Source: Pseudidiomarina homiensis (lineage in GTDB: Bacteria; Pseudomonadota; Gammaproteobacteria; Enterobacterales; Alteromonadaceae). From it: a DNA stretch of 64,000 nt. Made by a program: the position numbers and the translations under genes. The stretch is from NCBI RefSeq assembly GCF_003987225.1, contig NZ_PIPX01000001.1, positions 186,001-250,000 on the forward strand, given 5' to 3'. Below the pieces are notes generated by a model, which saw only the letters and a program-made list of their open reading frames with translations, did no database searches and was not told the origin of the DNA. Of the stretch, positions 1-8,356 are shown in pieces; position 1 is the first letter of the stretch; each line of letters starts with the position of its first letter.

Positions 1-1438
1 TAAACGGCAACATCAGTGCCACCAACGAGCCAATACCAGTATTCTTCACATAACGTTGGCAGTACAACACCACGAGCGGGAAGTAGGGTAGTAGTGGCGT
101 GATGATGTTACTGGTGGAGTCACCAACGCGGTACGCAGCCTGAGTTAAATCTGGCGAGTAACCAAGTTGCATCAGCATAGGTACGAAAATCGGTGAAATC
201 AGCGCCCACTTGGCCGAAGCTGAACCGACGAACAAGTTAATAAAGGCAACCAACAGAATGATACCGACCATGGTCACGCCACCTGACAGCTGTAACGAGC
301 TCAAGAAGGTTGCGCCTTTAATCGATAATAAAATACCAAGGTTTGAGTCACCAAAAGCTTTGATAAACAAAGCACAGAAGAACGCCATAACCATGTAGTA
401 GGCCATGCCCTCCATCGACTTGGTCATTGCGCCGATCACGTCTTGCGAGTTGGTGAAATTACCTGATACATAGCCGTGTACGATACCTGGCAAGATAAAC
501 AGCAAGAAAATAAGCGGCACGATCATTTGCATGAGCGGGGCGCTAAATGATGCCAGTTCACCCGTCACAGGATCAGCTAATGGCGTATTTTCTGCGCTCG
601 CCGCAAAGTACAAACCAATCAAACCAACGACCATAGTCGCAACACCAAGGTAGAATGCTTTGCGGTCACGTGGGGTGACATCATCAAGCGCAGGCATGTC
701 TTCCTGATCGCCATCAATTGGTGTTTTGCTTAAGCGTGGTTCAATTACGCGGTCAGTTAAGTACCAACCCACAAGCACAACGATAATCGATGATGCTGCG
801 GTGAAGAAATAGTTGTTCAGCGGGTTTAATTGAATCTGCGGATCAAGAATTTGTGCCGCCGACTGCGTGAAGCCCTGTAATAGTGGGTCAATCGCTGAAG
901 GTACAAAGTTGGCACTAAAACCACCAGATACACCAGCAAAAGCTGCAGCAATACCTGCGAGTGGGTGACGGCCTGCGGCATAGTAGATTACACCACCAAG
1001 CGGAATGACCAATACATAACCGGCATCGACTGCAGTATGGCTGACAATCGCGATCAAGATCAGCACAGGTGTCAGCAATACTTTCGGCGTGACGTTCAAC
1101 ATGAGCTTAATCGCAACATTGATAAAGCCGCTTCGCTCAGCAACCCCAACACCTAGCATTGCGACGAGCACCACGCCCAACGGTGCAAAGCCCATAAAGG
1201 TGTTGACCATATTGGCTAAGAAATCCGCCATGGCTTCGCCACTAAGTAAGTTGGCAACTTGTACGTTTTCGCCCGTGAGTGGATGCTTGGCATCAAACTC
1301 AATACCAGAGAGCAAGAAGCTAAATACCCAAACAATAATCAGCAAGCCAAAGAACATGACTGCCGGATCAGGAAGTTTGTTACCCACCTTCTCGACTTTA
1401 TCGAGCATGCGGTTGAGTAACGAGGATGATTCGGACAT
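1..1438 (-). CDS. AbgT family transporter, C-terminus cut by window edge
   Basis: An inner-membrane transporter of the AbgT (p-aminobenzoyl-glutamate / MtrF-YdaH) family. The reverse strand is open from an ATG at 1438 to the window edge, giving about 479 residues. The family is about 510-525 aa, so roughly the last 40 residues lie outside. It starts MSESSSLLNRMLDKVEKVGN and shows AbgT hallmarks such as FMGFAPLGVVLVAMLGVGVAERSG and an ISHTA-like turn (IVSHTAVDAGYVLV). It is a paralogue of the complete AbgT gene at 8336-9901. Family members move aminobenzoyl-glutamate or export sulfonamides; the substrate here cannot be read from sequence. It is divergent from rnhB across 90 bases. Confidence 0.9.
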   Translation of the reverse strand, partial: MSESSSLLNRMLDKVEKVGNKLPDPAVMFFGLLIIVWVFSFLLSGIEFDAKHPLTGENVQVANLLSGEAMADFLANMVNTFMGFAPLGVVLVAMLGVGVAERSGFINVAIKLMLNVTPKVLLTPVLILIAIVSHTAVDAGYVLVIPLGGVIYYAAGRHPLAGIAAAFAGVSGGFSANFVPSAIDPLLQGFTQSAAQILDPQIQLNPLNNYFFTAASSIIVVLVGWYLTDRVIEPRLSKTPIDGDQEDMPALDDVTPRDRKAFYLGVATMVVGLIGLYFAASAENTPLADPVTGELASFSAPLMQMIVPLIFLLFILPGIVHGYVSGNFTNSQDVIGAMTKSMEGMAYYMVMAFFCALFIKAFGDSNLGILLSIKGATFLSSLQLSGGVTMVGIILLVAFINLFVGSASAKWALISPIFVPMLMQLGYSPDLTQAAYRVGDSTSNIITPLLPYFPLVVLYCQRYVKNTGIGSLVALMLPF

Positions 1439-1528
1439 GAGAATACCCCTTTTCTATTGTTATTATTTGTTAGACGAAAGTATCATACCCCATCAACCCA
1501 GAAGCACAACAGAAGAACGTGAGATCAA

Positions 1529-2098
1529 ATGATTTGTGGAACCGATGAAGCAGGGCGTGGACCCATTGCCGGACCGGTGGTGGCCGCGGCGGTTATTCTT
1601 GACCCGCAACAACCGATTGAGGGGATCAACGACTCGAAGAAACTCTCGGAGAAAAAGCGCCAAGCCTTGAGTGAAGAAATCAAAGCGAAAGCGTTGTATT
1701 GGGCTATTGCGCAGTGCGATGCGGACGAAATTGACCAGTTGAATATTCTGCAAGCTTCGCTGATGGCGATGAAACGCGCAGTAGAAGCGCTGCCAGTTGC
1801 GCCAGAGAAAGTATTGGTCGATGGCAATAAGCTACCTAAGCTAGCCGTGCCTGCCGAGGCTGTGGTCGGTGGTGATGCTTTGCATGCGTGCATTGGTGCT
1901 GCGTCAATTCTGGCGAAAGTTGAACGTGACCGGCAGATGCTCGAGTGGCATGAGCTCTACCCGCACTACGACTTTGCGAAACACAAAGCGTATCCCACAC
2001 CGGCTCATTTAGCGCTTATTAAAGAACACGGCGTGTGTCCGATTCACCGCCGTAGTTTTAAACCTGTTATGCGCGTGCTGGGCCACATACCCGAGTAA
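1529..2098 (+). CDS. rnhB: Ribonuclease HII
   Basis: Endonuclease that removes RNA from RNA-DNA hybrids, including single misincorporated ribonucleotides, in the cytoplasm. The 189 aa match the usual length. The N-terminus carries the catalytic DEAGRGP motif at about residues 6-12, and [21 protein letters not shown] supplies the later acidic residue and conserved helix. The ATG at 1529 places DEAGRG close to the N-terminus, as in the family. In most relatives rnhB follows lpxB and precedes dnaE; here it is divergent from an AbgT transporter and convergent with argE, so the usual lipid A/replication neighbourhood is absent. Its last 32 bases overlap the 3' end of argE on the other strand. Confidence 0.96.
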   Translation: MICGTDEAGRGPIAGPVVAAAVILDPQQPIEGINDSKKLSEKKRQALSEEIKAKALYWAIAQCDADEIDQLNILQASLMAMKRAVEALPVAPEKVLVDGNKLPKLAVPAEAVVGGDALHACIGAASILAKVERDRQMLEWHELYPHYDFAKHKAYPTPAHLALIKEHGVCPIHRRSFKPVMRVLGHIPE

Positions 2099-3242
2099 TG
2101 ATCTGGCGCAGTTGTTGTTGCGCTGGCGCGATCTCGTCCAAGCGAATAAATTCATCGGGTTGGTGGGCTTGGGCGATAGAACCAGGGCCCATGACGATTG
2201 TCTGACAGCCGAGGTCTTGCACAAACGGCGCTTCAGTACAGTAATTCGCTGGTTCGGCGCTGTTGCCGGTGACGTCTTGTACCAGTTGCACAATTGCGGA
2301 ATCAGGGTCGCATTTGTAGCCGGGAATGGCTTCATGCAGGTGTTCAAGACAGATGGCATTAGGGAATTGCTGCTGTAAAGGCTTAAGTTTCGCGTCGAGT
2401 AAACCGTAAAGCTCATCCATGCGCATACCCGGTAGCGGACGCAAGTCGATGTGCATCTCGCAACAGGCACAAATGCGATTAGCGGCATCCCCGCCATGAA
2501 TATTGCCAAAATTTAAGGTTGGGTAGGGTACCGCAAAGTTATCGTCGTGATAGCGCTGTTGGAAGTCCCGTTGTAATTCACGCAAGCCAGTGATGACGTC
2601 GTGCATAATTTCAATGGCATTTATGCCACCGGCAGGGTTCGAACTATGTCCACTCTTACCGGTAACCCGAATACCTTCAGTTAGGTGGCCTTTGTGCATG
2701 GTCACTGGCGTCATCGAAGTGGGTTCACCAATAATAGCAAAGTCGGGTTTCAATTCGCCGAATGCAGCTAATTCCCGCGCTCCGGCCATCGTCGTCTCTT
2801 CGTCTGCGGTGGCCAGTACGTATAAGGGTTTGGTGCATTTGCTTAAATCGAGGTCACGCAAAGCTTCGAGGACAAAAGCGAAGAAGCCTTTCATGTCGGC
2901 GCTACCTAATCCGTAAAGTTTGCCGTCTGCCTCATGCAGTTGAAAGGGATCTTTGGTCCAACGGCCCTCATCCCATGGCACCGTATCGGTGTGACCGGCG
3001 AGTAAGAGACCGCCTTTGCCATCGGAGCCGGTGGGAAGGTACTTGGCAAGCAAGTTGTACTTGCCTTGCTGCCGGGTGAGTTCGTTCACGGAAACCTGAA
3101 AACCGAGGGTGGTTAGCCAATTGGCAAGTTTATCGATGACAGCTTTGTTGCTGGTATCCCAATGTGGATCAAGGCACGACACCGATGGCGTCGCAATAAG
3201 TTCACGATAAAGGGTCAGAAACGGGGGTAGCTGTGACATCAC
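2067..3242 (-). CDS. argE: Acetylornithine deacetylase
   Basis: Zinc-dependent cytoplasmic M20 hydrolase that converts N-acetylornithine to ornithine in arginine biosynthesis. The 391 aa fit the ArgE family (about 380). Metal-binding motifs are visible in order: GHTDTVPWD near residue 83, ADMKGFFAF near 115, ADEETTMAG near 145 and EPTSM near 173. The central dimerisation domain starts at about [19 protein letters not shown]. No argCBFGH gene is adjacent, so it stands alone here. The 3' end overlaps rnhB convergently by 32 bases. Other M20 deacylases (DapE, ArgE-like) are possible, but the start and motif wording favour ArgE. Confidence 0.9.
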   Translation of the reverse strand: MMSQLPPFLTLYRELIATPSVSCLDPHWDTSNKAVIDKLANWLTTLGFQVSVNELTRQQGKYNLLAKYLPTGSDGKGGLLLAGHTDTVPWDEGRWTKDPFQLHEADGKLYGLGSADMKGFFAFVLEALRDLDLSKCTKPLYVLATADEETTMAGARELAAFGELKPDFAIIGEPTSMTPVTMHKGHLTEGIRVTGKSGHSSNPAGGINAIEIMHDVITGLRELQRDFQQRYHDDNFAVPYPTLNFGNIHGGDAANRICACCEMHIDLRPLPGMRMDELYGLLDAKLKPLQQQFPNAICLEHLHEAIPGYKCDPDSAIVQLVQDVTGNSAEPANYCTEAPFVQDLGCQTIVMGPGSIAQAHQPDEFIRLDEIAPAQQQLRQIITRVCGPARA

Positions 3243-3289
3243 AAAACTCCAGAACTTGCGTGTGGAATGTCACAGCATACCCGATTTTA

Positions 3290-3877
3290 TTAGAAGTGAT
3301 AACTAGCTTCGATGCGGATGCCGTCACCAAATTCGCTATCTTGGTAACGCGCACCTACAGCAAACTCAGGGGTAATGTAGAAGCGTGTACCAAATTGGTA
3401 TTGGTTATCACTACCGGCATCGGTGTAATCGACCCAGCCCAAACCACCGTAGATTTCGAAGCGGTCGATGCGGGTGCGTAAGTTACCTTCTACGCCCCAG
3501 AATGCACTGTCTTCAGGGCCAAAATCAACGTGACCGAAACGACCTGAAAAGTCCGCAACTAGGTTGTCGCTGAGCCAAACGTAGCGGCCTAGTTTTAGGC
3601 CTTGGGCGTCACGGCTGTCGCCAAATGGACCGTCATCGCCATCGCGAAGGTAGCCACTAATAAACCAGGGAGAGTTAAATTGGTAGCTACCTTCTAAGAT
3701 GATACTGTCACCACCGCCATCATGATCCGCCACACCTGCACTCAGAAAATTGAAGGCGCGGTTCGTTTGCGGTGTTTCAAACGGGGTATTGTCTTGCGTC
3801 TGCGCAAAGCTCGGTGCAGCGCAGGCTAAGGCACTGGTAACTGCAGTAATTGATAACACTTTGCTGAACGTTTTCAT
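3290..3877 (-). CDS. Small outer-membrane beta-barrel protein
   Basis: 195 aa of unknown precise role. A signal peptide (MKTFSKVLSITAVTSALACA, cleavage after SFA) is followed by alternating hydrophobic/polar strands rich in aromatic residues (GGLGWVDYTDAG, QYQFGTRFYITPEFAVGARY). The chain ends EASYHF, the terminal aromatic residue expected for BAM-assembled barrels. Size suggests about 8 strands, as in OmpX- or OmpA-N-terminal-like proteins. It lies downstream of no operon partner and is divergent from the oxygenase gene at 4049 across a 170-base region. The barrel call is inferred from pattern; no specific family is recognised. Confidence 0.75.
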   Translation of the reverse strand: MKTFSKVLSITAVTSALACAAPSFAQTQDNTPFETPQTNRAFNFLSAGVADHDGGGDSIILEGSYQFNSPWFISGYLRDGDDGPFGDSRDAQGLKLGRYVWLSDNLVADFSGRFGHVDFGPEDSAFWGVEGNLRTRIDRFEIYGGLGWVDYTDAGSDNQYQFGTRFYITPEFAVGARYQDSEFGDGIRIEASYHF

Positions 3878-4048
3878 GGTTGTTTACCTCGTTGCAATGA
3901 ATTCGAATCTAAGTGTGCAAAGACAATGGCAACTTGAAAAGACGGTTTACCAAAGATTTACCCAGTGGGTTTTGCCGTTTTTATTTGTCAAAAGCCCCTA
4001 AAATTCATACCATAGACGGCTGTTTTTACTCGTTTCGAAAGGTTACTG

Positions 4049-4981
4049 ATGAAATCCATTCCACACATTGATATGAGCCTCTACGACCAAGATTTTGAGG
4101 CGTTTGCCAAGCACGTTGGCGAAGGTTACGAACAAAACGGCTTCGTAGCATTAACCAAGCATGGCGTTGACCAGCAGCTTATTGAAGAAGCGCTGGATAC
4201 GTGTCGCGACTTGTTTGCGCTGCCTGAAGACGTGAAAAAGCAATATCATATTCCTGGTGGTGGTGGTGCGCGTGGTTATACGCCGTTCGGTACTGAAATT
4301 GCCAAAGACGCGAAACATGTTGATTTAAAAGAGTTCTGGCATGTGGGTCGTGAAATTGAAGGTGAGCCGCCATTCAAGCAACTTACTCCTAATATTTGGC
4401 CAAAAGAGCTGCCTGAATTTAAAGAAAAGATTCTTAAGCTTTACCGCTCGCTCGACGCGTTAGGGTTGCGTGTATTAGAAGCTTTAGCGGTATTTCTTGA
4501 CCAGCCGCGCGACTTTTTTAACGATAAAGTTAATTTAGGCAACTCGATTTTACGCCCGTTGCACTATCCGCCGATTGTTGACGAAGGAACACCTTCGGTA
4601 CGCGCCGGTGCGCACGAAGACATCAACGTATTGACTTTATTAGTAGGCTCACGTGAACCCGGCTTGGAAGTGTTGGCCAAAGATGGTTCATGGATCCCAG
4701 TGACGATTATTGAGGGTGCGATCATTTGTAACGTCGGCGATATGTTGCAACGCATGACCAATGGCGTATTGCCGTCAACCACGCACCGTGTGGTAAATCC
4801 GCCAGCGCCGTACAGTTCGAAATCACGTTACTCCATTCCGTTCTTCTTGCACTTTAATCCAGACGTGGTGATTGACCCTCTGGACAGTTGCATTACTGAA
4901 GAGAACCCGAAGCGTTGGGACGCGATTTCTTCTGATGACTATCTGATGGAACGTTTACGCGAAATTGGCTTGGTTAAGTAG
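4049..4981 (+). CDS. Isopenicillin N synthase-like 2-oxoglutarate/Fe(II) oxygenase
   Basis: Non-haem iron oxygenase of the IPNS/2OG-Fe(II) family, 310 aa. The N-terminal DIOX_N-like half begins PHIDMSLYDQD and contains GYEQNGFVALTKHGV. The catalytic half has the facial triad HED (H189, D191) in AHEDINVLTLL and H246 in TTHRVVNP, followed by the RYS motif (SRYSIPFF) that binds the cosubstrate carboxylate. Such proteins hydroxylate, desaturate or ring-close small molecules; the substrate here is unknown. The ATG at 4049 follows GAAAGG. A UshA-like nucleotidase gene follows 7 bases after the stop, suggesting cotranscription. Confidence 0.88.
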   Translation: MKSIPHIDMSLYDQDFEAFAKHVGEGYEQNGFVALTKHGVDQQLIEEALDTCRDLFALPEDVKKQYHIPGGGGARGYTPFGTEIAKDAKHVDLKEFWHVGREIEGEPPFKQLTPNIWPKELPEFKEKILKLYRSLDALGLRVLEALAVFLDQPRDFFNDKVNLGNSILRPLHYPPIVDEGTPSVRAGAHEDINVLTLLVGSREPGLEVLAKDGSWIPVTIIEGAIICNVGDMLQRMTNGVLPSTTHRVVNPPAPYSSKSRYSIPFFLHFNPDVVIDPLDSCITEENPKRWDAISSDDYLMERLREIGLVK

Positions 4982-4988
4982 GGCGACG

Positions 4989-6740
4989 ATGATGCGGCAA
5001 CATGGGTTAGGTAAGTTAGGTACACTGGCATGTGCTGGTTTGTTGCTGGTGGGGTGTGCACAGGCACCGAGCGAAGCGCCATCGGCGGCGTTTGAGCTTA
5101 CCGTAGCCCATGTGAACGATCACCATTCCAACCTGTTGCCACGCCAAGCTACGAAAATCAATGTGTTAGGGCAGGACTACGAGGTTGAAACCGGTGGTTT
5201 TGCCCGCGTCGTCAGTCAAGTTGATGCAATTCGTGCAGCGAACACCAATGTTCTGGCATTACATGCAGGTGATGCTATTACCGGCACCTTGTTTTATACC
5301 ATCTTCAACGGTGAAGCTGACGCCGCACTAATGAATGAAGTGTGTTTTGATGCGTTTGCTCTTGGCAACCATGAGTTCGACAACGGCGATGCTGGCTTAA
5401 AGCACTTCTTGGACAGCTTAGCGTTGACGCAAGACTGTCGTACCGAAGTGTTAGCGGCGAATGTTGAGCCAGAAGTTGGTGTTTCACCACTAACCCCGAA
5501 GACCCGTTGGGACAGCTTTAAGCCCTATACGATTTTCAATGTTGGTGGCGAAAAGATTGGTTTGATTGGCCTTGATATTGCGGTTAAAACGAAGAATTCA
5601 TCGCAGCCTGATGCGACGACCATGTTTGCAGACGAGCTCGAAACTGCAAAATACTATATTGCCGAACTGCAAAACCAAGGCATTCACAAAATTGGCTTAC
5701 TGACGCACATTCAATATAAAAACGATTTACGCTTAGCCGAAGCTTTACCTGCCGTTGATTTTATTGTCGGCGGTGATTCACATACCTTGCTCGGTGACTA
5801 CGCCGCATATGGGTTGCCGACCGTTGGCCCGTATCCGATGCGAGTGACCAACGCCGATGGCGCGCCGGTTTGTGTTGCCCATGCTTGGCAGTACAGCCAA
5901 GTCGTTGGCGAACTTAAGGTAAGCTTCGCAGGAGACGAAGTGGCCAGTTGTGGCGGCGAAGCTCACTTGCTGGTCGGTACGGATGCACCTGCGGCAGTTA
6001 CAGAATCACTAGGTTTCACCGCTGTCGCTAAGGATCCTGCGGCACAGAAATTATTGGAAACTTATCAAGAAAGCTTGGATGAGCTTACCCAAACAACCAT
6101 TGCCACGGTCGACGAGCGGCTGTGCATGAAGCGTATGGGCCCGATGACCATTGCGGACTGTGGCTTAGGTCGCCAGTCTGACGTACATGCGGTCGTGGCC
6201 GCAGCTTTCTTGGCGAGCGCACCACAAGCGGATTTCGCTTTGCAAAACGGCGGTGGGGTGCGTACGGACTTAAATGCGGGCGCGTTAACTATTGCTGATG
6301 CCTATCGGTTATTACCGTTCGCAAATACTTTGGTAGAAGTACAGATCAGCGGCGCAGAGGTGAAAACGGTGCTCGAGCAAGCGGTTGAGTATGCGTTGTC
6401 AGACTCGGGGTCTGACGGTGCTTATCCGCATGGTGCCGGAATTCGTTTTAACGTTGATAGTAGTGCCGCGAATGGTGAGCGTTTTAGCAACCTTCAAGTT
6501 AAAACTAAAACGGGTTGGCAACCCATGCAGGCTGAGCAGACGTATACCATGATCACTAATAGCTTCTTGGCGGGTGGTGCTGATGGTTGGCGTTTGTTGG
6601 GCGACTTGAAACAAGCTGGTTTAGTGCAAGATACTTACGTTAATTACGCACAATCGTTCGTCGATTGGGCCCGCAAAACTAAAACAATAAAACGGCCGAC
6701 CGAACATAGCACGCAGCGCTATCGGACGGCGGACGAATGA
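4989..6740 (+). CDS. 5'-nucleotidase / UDP-sugar hydrolase-like lipoprotein
   Basis: Periplasm-facing metallophosphatase of the UshA family, 583 aa. The lipoprotein signal ends LLLVGC with the acylated Cys at residue 23. Di-metal motifs follow in order: HVNDHHSNL, LHAGDAITGT, LGNHEFDNGD, THIQYKND and GGDSHTL. The C-terminal substrate domain carries GRQSDVHAV and LQNGGGVRTDL. It should dephosphorylate extracellular nucleotides or nucleotide sugars, which fits the nucleoside uptake genes at 48-50 kb. I chose the ATG at 4989 (AGGG just upstream) over an in-frame TTG at 4965 that would overlap the previous gene. The stop overlaps the next start by ATGA. Confidence 0.9.
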   Translation: MMRQHGLGKLGTLACAGLLLVGCAQAPSEAPSAAFELTVAHVNDHHSNLLPRQATKINVLGQDYEVETGGFARVVSQVDAIRAANTNVLALHAGDAITGTLFYTIFNGEADAALMNEVCFDAFALGNHEFDNGDAGLKHFLDSLALTQDCRTEVLAANVEPEVGVSPLTPKTRWDSFKPYTIFNVGGEKIGLIGLDIAVKTKNSSQPDATTMFADELETAKYYIAELQNQGIHKIGLLTHIQYKNDLRLAEALPAVDFIVGGDSHTLLGDYAAYGLPTVGPYPMRVTNADGAPVCVAHAWQYSQVVGELKVSFAGDEVASCGGEAHLLVGTDAPAAVTESLGFTAVAKDPAAQKLLETYQESLDELTQTTIATVDERLCMKRMGPMTIADCGLGRQSDVHAVVAAAFLASAPQADFALQNGGGVRTDLNAGALTIADAYRLLPFANTLVEVQISGAEVKTVLEQAVEYALSDSGSDGAYPHGAGIRFNVDSSAANGERFSNLQVKTKTGWQPMQAEQTYTMITNSFLAGGADGWRLLGDLKQAGLVQDTYVNYAQSFVDWARKTKTIKRPTEHSTQRYRTADE

Positions 6741-7942
6741 CAGTAACGCCGGTCTCTGATAAAGCAAAATTTGATCTCGTCGTTGTTGTTCTGGCCCTAC
6801 TTACCATGTTTGGGCCATTGTCGATTGACATGTATTTGCCAGCGTTTGGCGACATCGCCGCCAGCTACGGCACTGAGTCTAATCGTGTCGAATTGTCCCT
6901 TACTTCGTTTTTTCTTGGCCTGTTTATCGGCCAGCTATTGTATGGCACTGCGTCCGACAAATGGGGGCGCAAACCGCCGCTGTATTTTGGCCTGACGATC
7001 TATATTTTGTCGTCGCTGGCCTGTGCTTACGCGCCAAATCTTGAAAGCTTAATCGTCTTGCGCTTTTTACAGGCCATTGGTTCCTGCGCTGGCTTAGTGA
7101 TTGCCCGCGCGATGGTGCGCGATCTCTATACGCCGCAGGCGTCAGCGCAAGTGTTCTCGTTCTTGATTTTGGTCATGGGTATCGCGCCGGTACTAGCACC
7201 ACTGGCGGGTGCTTATGTCACGAAAGCATTCGGCTGGCAGGCGATTTTTCTAATCGTAGCTGCGCTTGCGGTCGCCTGTATGGCGATCGTGCATATTCGT
7301 TTGCCAGAAACGCGTTCGTACAATGGCGCTGTGCGTATGCGGCGCAGCCTGCCAATCTATTGGGATGTGCTCAAGGATCGCGGTTTCTTGCGTTATTCGC
7401 TCGCCGGCGGCGTTGCCCAATCGGGCCTATTCGCCTACATCACCGGCTCACCGCTAGTGTTCATCGAACATTTTGACCTCGACCCAACTCATTACAGTTG
7501 GCTGTTCGGCTTCAACGCCATTGGCATTATCGGCATGGCGCAATTCAACGCGTGGCTATTGCGCCGCCGCGACGCCCGCAAGATTCTCAACAAATCGTTG
7601 CCAGTACTAGCGCTGATCTCAATCGCGACCATAGCCCTAGGGCTTCTCAATGCCAATTTCTGGTTCGTGTTGTTCGTCGTCTTCGCCTACGTCAGCACCC
7701 TCGGCATGGTCTTCCCCAACGCCATGGCTGGCGCCCTAGCCGAACAACAAGAACGCGCCGGCTCCGCCAGCGCCGTCACCGGCAGCCTGCAATTCCTCAT
7801 CGCCGGCATCATCTCCGCCGTCGTCAACATCGTCGGCCACCAACACCCCCTCGGCATGCTCTTTGTCATCGGCGCCTGCGGCCTCACCGCCACTTTACTT
7901 TACCGCCTGCTGCGTCGCCCAGAAGCCACCCTCGAGAAATAA
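6737..7942 (+). CDS. Bcr/CflA family drug-resistance MFS exporter
   Basis: Inner-membrane proton antiporter, 401 aa with about 12 transmembrane segments. The first helix contains SIDMYLPAFGDIA, diagnostic of the Bcr/CflA (DHA1) group. The MFS loop 2-3 motif follows as GTASDKWGRKPP, and the antiporter motif C region reads ILVMGIAPVLAPLAGA. Family members export bicyclomycin, sulfonamides, chloramphenicol or dipeptides. Its start overlaps the UshA-like stop (ATGA), so the two are translationally coupled, probably with the oxygenase. The last codons (…EATLEK, stop) form the left arm of a long palindrome described separately. Confidence 0.9.
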   Translation: MTVTPVSDKAKFDLVVVVLALLTMFGPLSIDMYLPAFGDIAASYGTESNRVELSLTSFFLGLFIGQLLYGTASDKWGRKPPLYFGLTIYILSSLACAYAPNLESLIVLRFLQAIGSCAGLVIARAMVRDLYTPQASAQVFSFLILVMGIAPVLAPLAGAYVTKAFGWQAIFLIVAALAVACMAIVHIRLPETRSYNGAVRMRRSLPIYWDVLKDRGFLRYSLAGGVAQSGLFAYITGSPLVFIEHFDLDPTHYSWLFGFNAIGIIGMAQFNAWLLRRRDARKILNKSLPVLALISIATIALGLLNANFWFVLFVVFAYVSTLGMVFPNAMAGALAEQQERAGSASAVTGSLQFLIAGIISAVVNIVGHQHPLGMLFVIGACGLTATLLYRLLRRPEATLEK

Positions 7943-8126
7943 ACCCGTTCGATACTTCGCGTGCGTTGTAGCTCGAAGCTGGAGTTCCAATTCCAAGGGA
8001 CGCCGTGAACCCTTCCCTGGGGGCTTGCCTGCCGCATCCATGCGGCAGACACCCTAGGAATTGGAACTCCAGCTCCGAGCCACGCACACTCGCATCTTCG
8101 GGATTTATTTCTCGAGGGTGGTTTCT
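7921..8126. repeat. Long imperfect palindrome enclosing the 58-base core, copy 1
   Basis: The left arm (about 7921-7994) and right arm (about 8057-8126) are near reverse complements. The outer block CCACCCTCGAGAAATAAA (7926-7943) recurs inverted at 8104-8121. The inner block AGCTGGAGTTCCAATTCC (7977-7994) recurs inverted at 8057-8074. The arms flank a 58-base core (7997-8054). The left arm runs through the last codons and stop of the MFS gene, so the right arm is an inverted copy of that gene end. The RNA would fold into a very long hairpin between two convergent genes, which may help terminate transcription. I know no named family for it. Confidence 0.85.
7997..8054 (+). repeat. Shared 58-base repeat core, copy 1
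   Basis: The core runs GGGACGCCGTGAACCC, then a short variable stretch, GGGGGCTTG, and an internal hairpin TGCCGCATCCATGCGGCA before ACACCC. A second copy lies on the opposite strand at 8225-8282 with only a handful of differences. Substitutions inside the small TGCCGCA..TGCGGCA stem-loop keep pairing, which suggests the fold is conserved. It sits at the tip of a longer palindrome whose arms are unrelated to those of copy 2. Confidence 0.85.
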
Positions 8127-8199
8127 GGGCTTTGGCTGGCGGCGTTGAGGGTTGAGAGGGGAATTTAATTTAGATGGCATTAGTTGTGCGGAGGGCGGA

Positions 8200-8306
8200 G
8201 TTTCGTTCGAGGGTTTAGCTTAACGGGTGCGTGCCGCAGGGATGCGGCACACAAGCCCCCATGGATGGGTTCACGGCGTCCCGTTAAGCTAGACCCTCGA
8301 ACGGAA
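8200..8306. repeat. Long palindrome enclosing the 58-base core, copy 2
   Basis: Arms of 28 bases at 8200-8227 and 8279-8306 are reverse complements with two mismatches (TTCGAGGGTTTAGCTTAACG against its inverted partner). Between them lies the shared core on the reverse strand (8225-8282), including GTGCCGCAGGGATGCGGCAC. The arms differ completely from those of copy 1, so only the core is common. The element lies between convergent gene ends, about 75 bases downstream of copy 1. Confidence 0.85.
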
Positions 8307-8330
8307 CGTAAGCGCGAAGCGCAAAGCCGC

Positions 8331-8356
8331 CCAACCTACGGGGTGTAGTAGGTTGG
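8331..8356 (-). terminator. Hairpin spanning the 3' end of the second AbgT gene
   Basis: CCAACCTAC (8331-8339) pairs perfectly with GTAGGTTGG (8348-8356) around an 8-base loop. The stem contains the TAG stop of the reverse-strand AbgT gene. No T-run follows, so it is not a classical intrinsic terminator, but it would form a stable stem at the mRNA end next to the large palindromes. Confidence 0.45.

Noticed and set aside
7498-7971. 157-residue forward frame inside the Bcr-type gene
   Set aside because: Arg/His-rich shadow frame of a well-supported transporter gene.
7884-8180. 98-residue reverse-strand open frame across the palindrome
   Set aside because: Its sequence is the mirror of the palindrome and the exporter gene end; no ribosome site and no protein-like composition.
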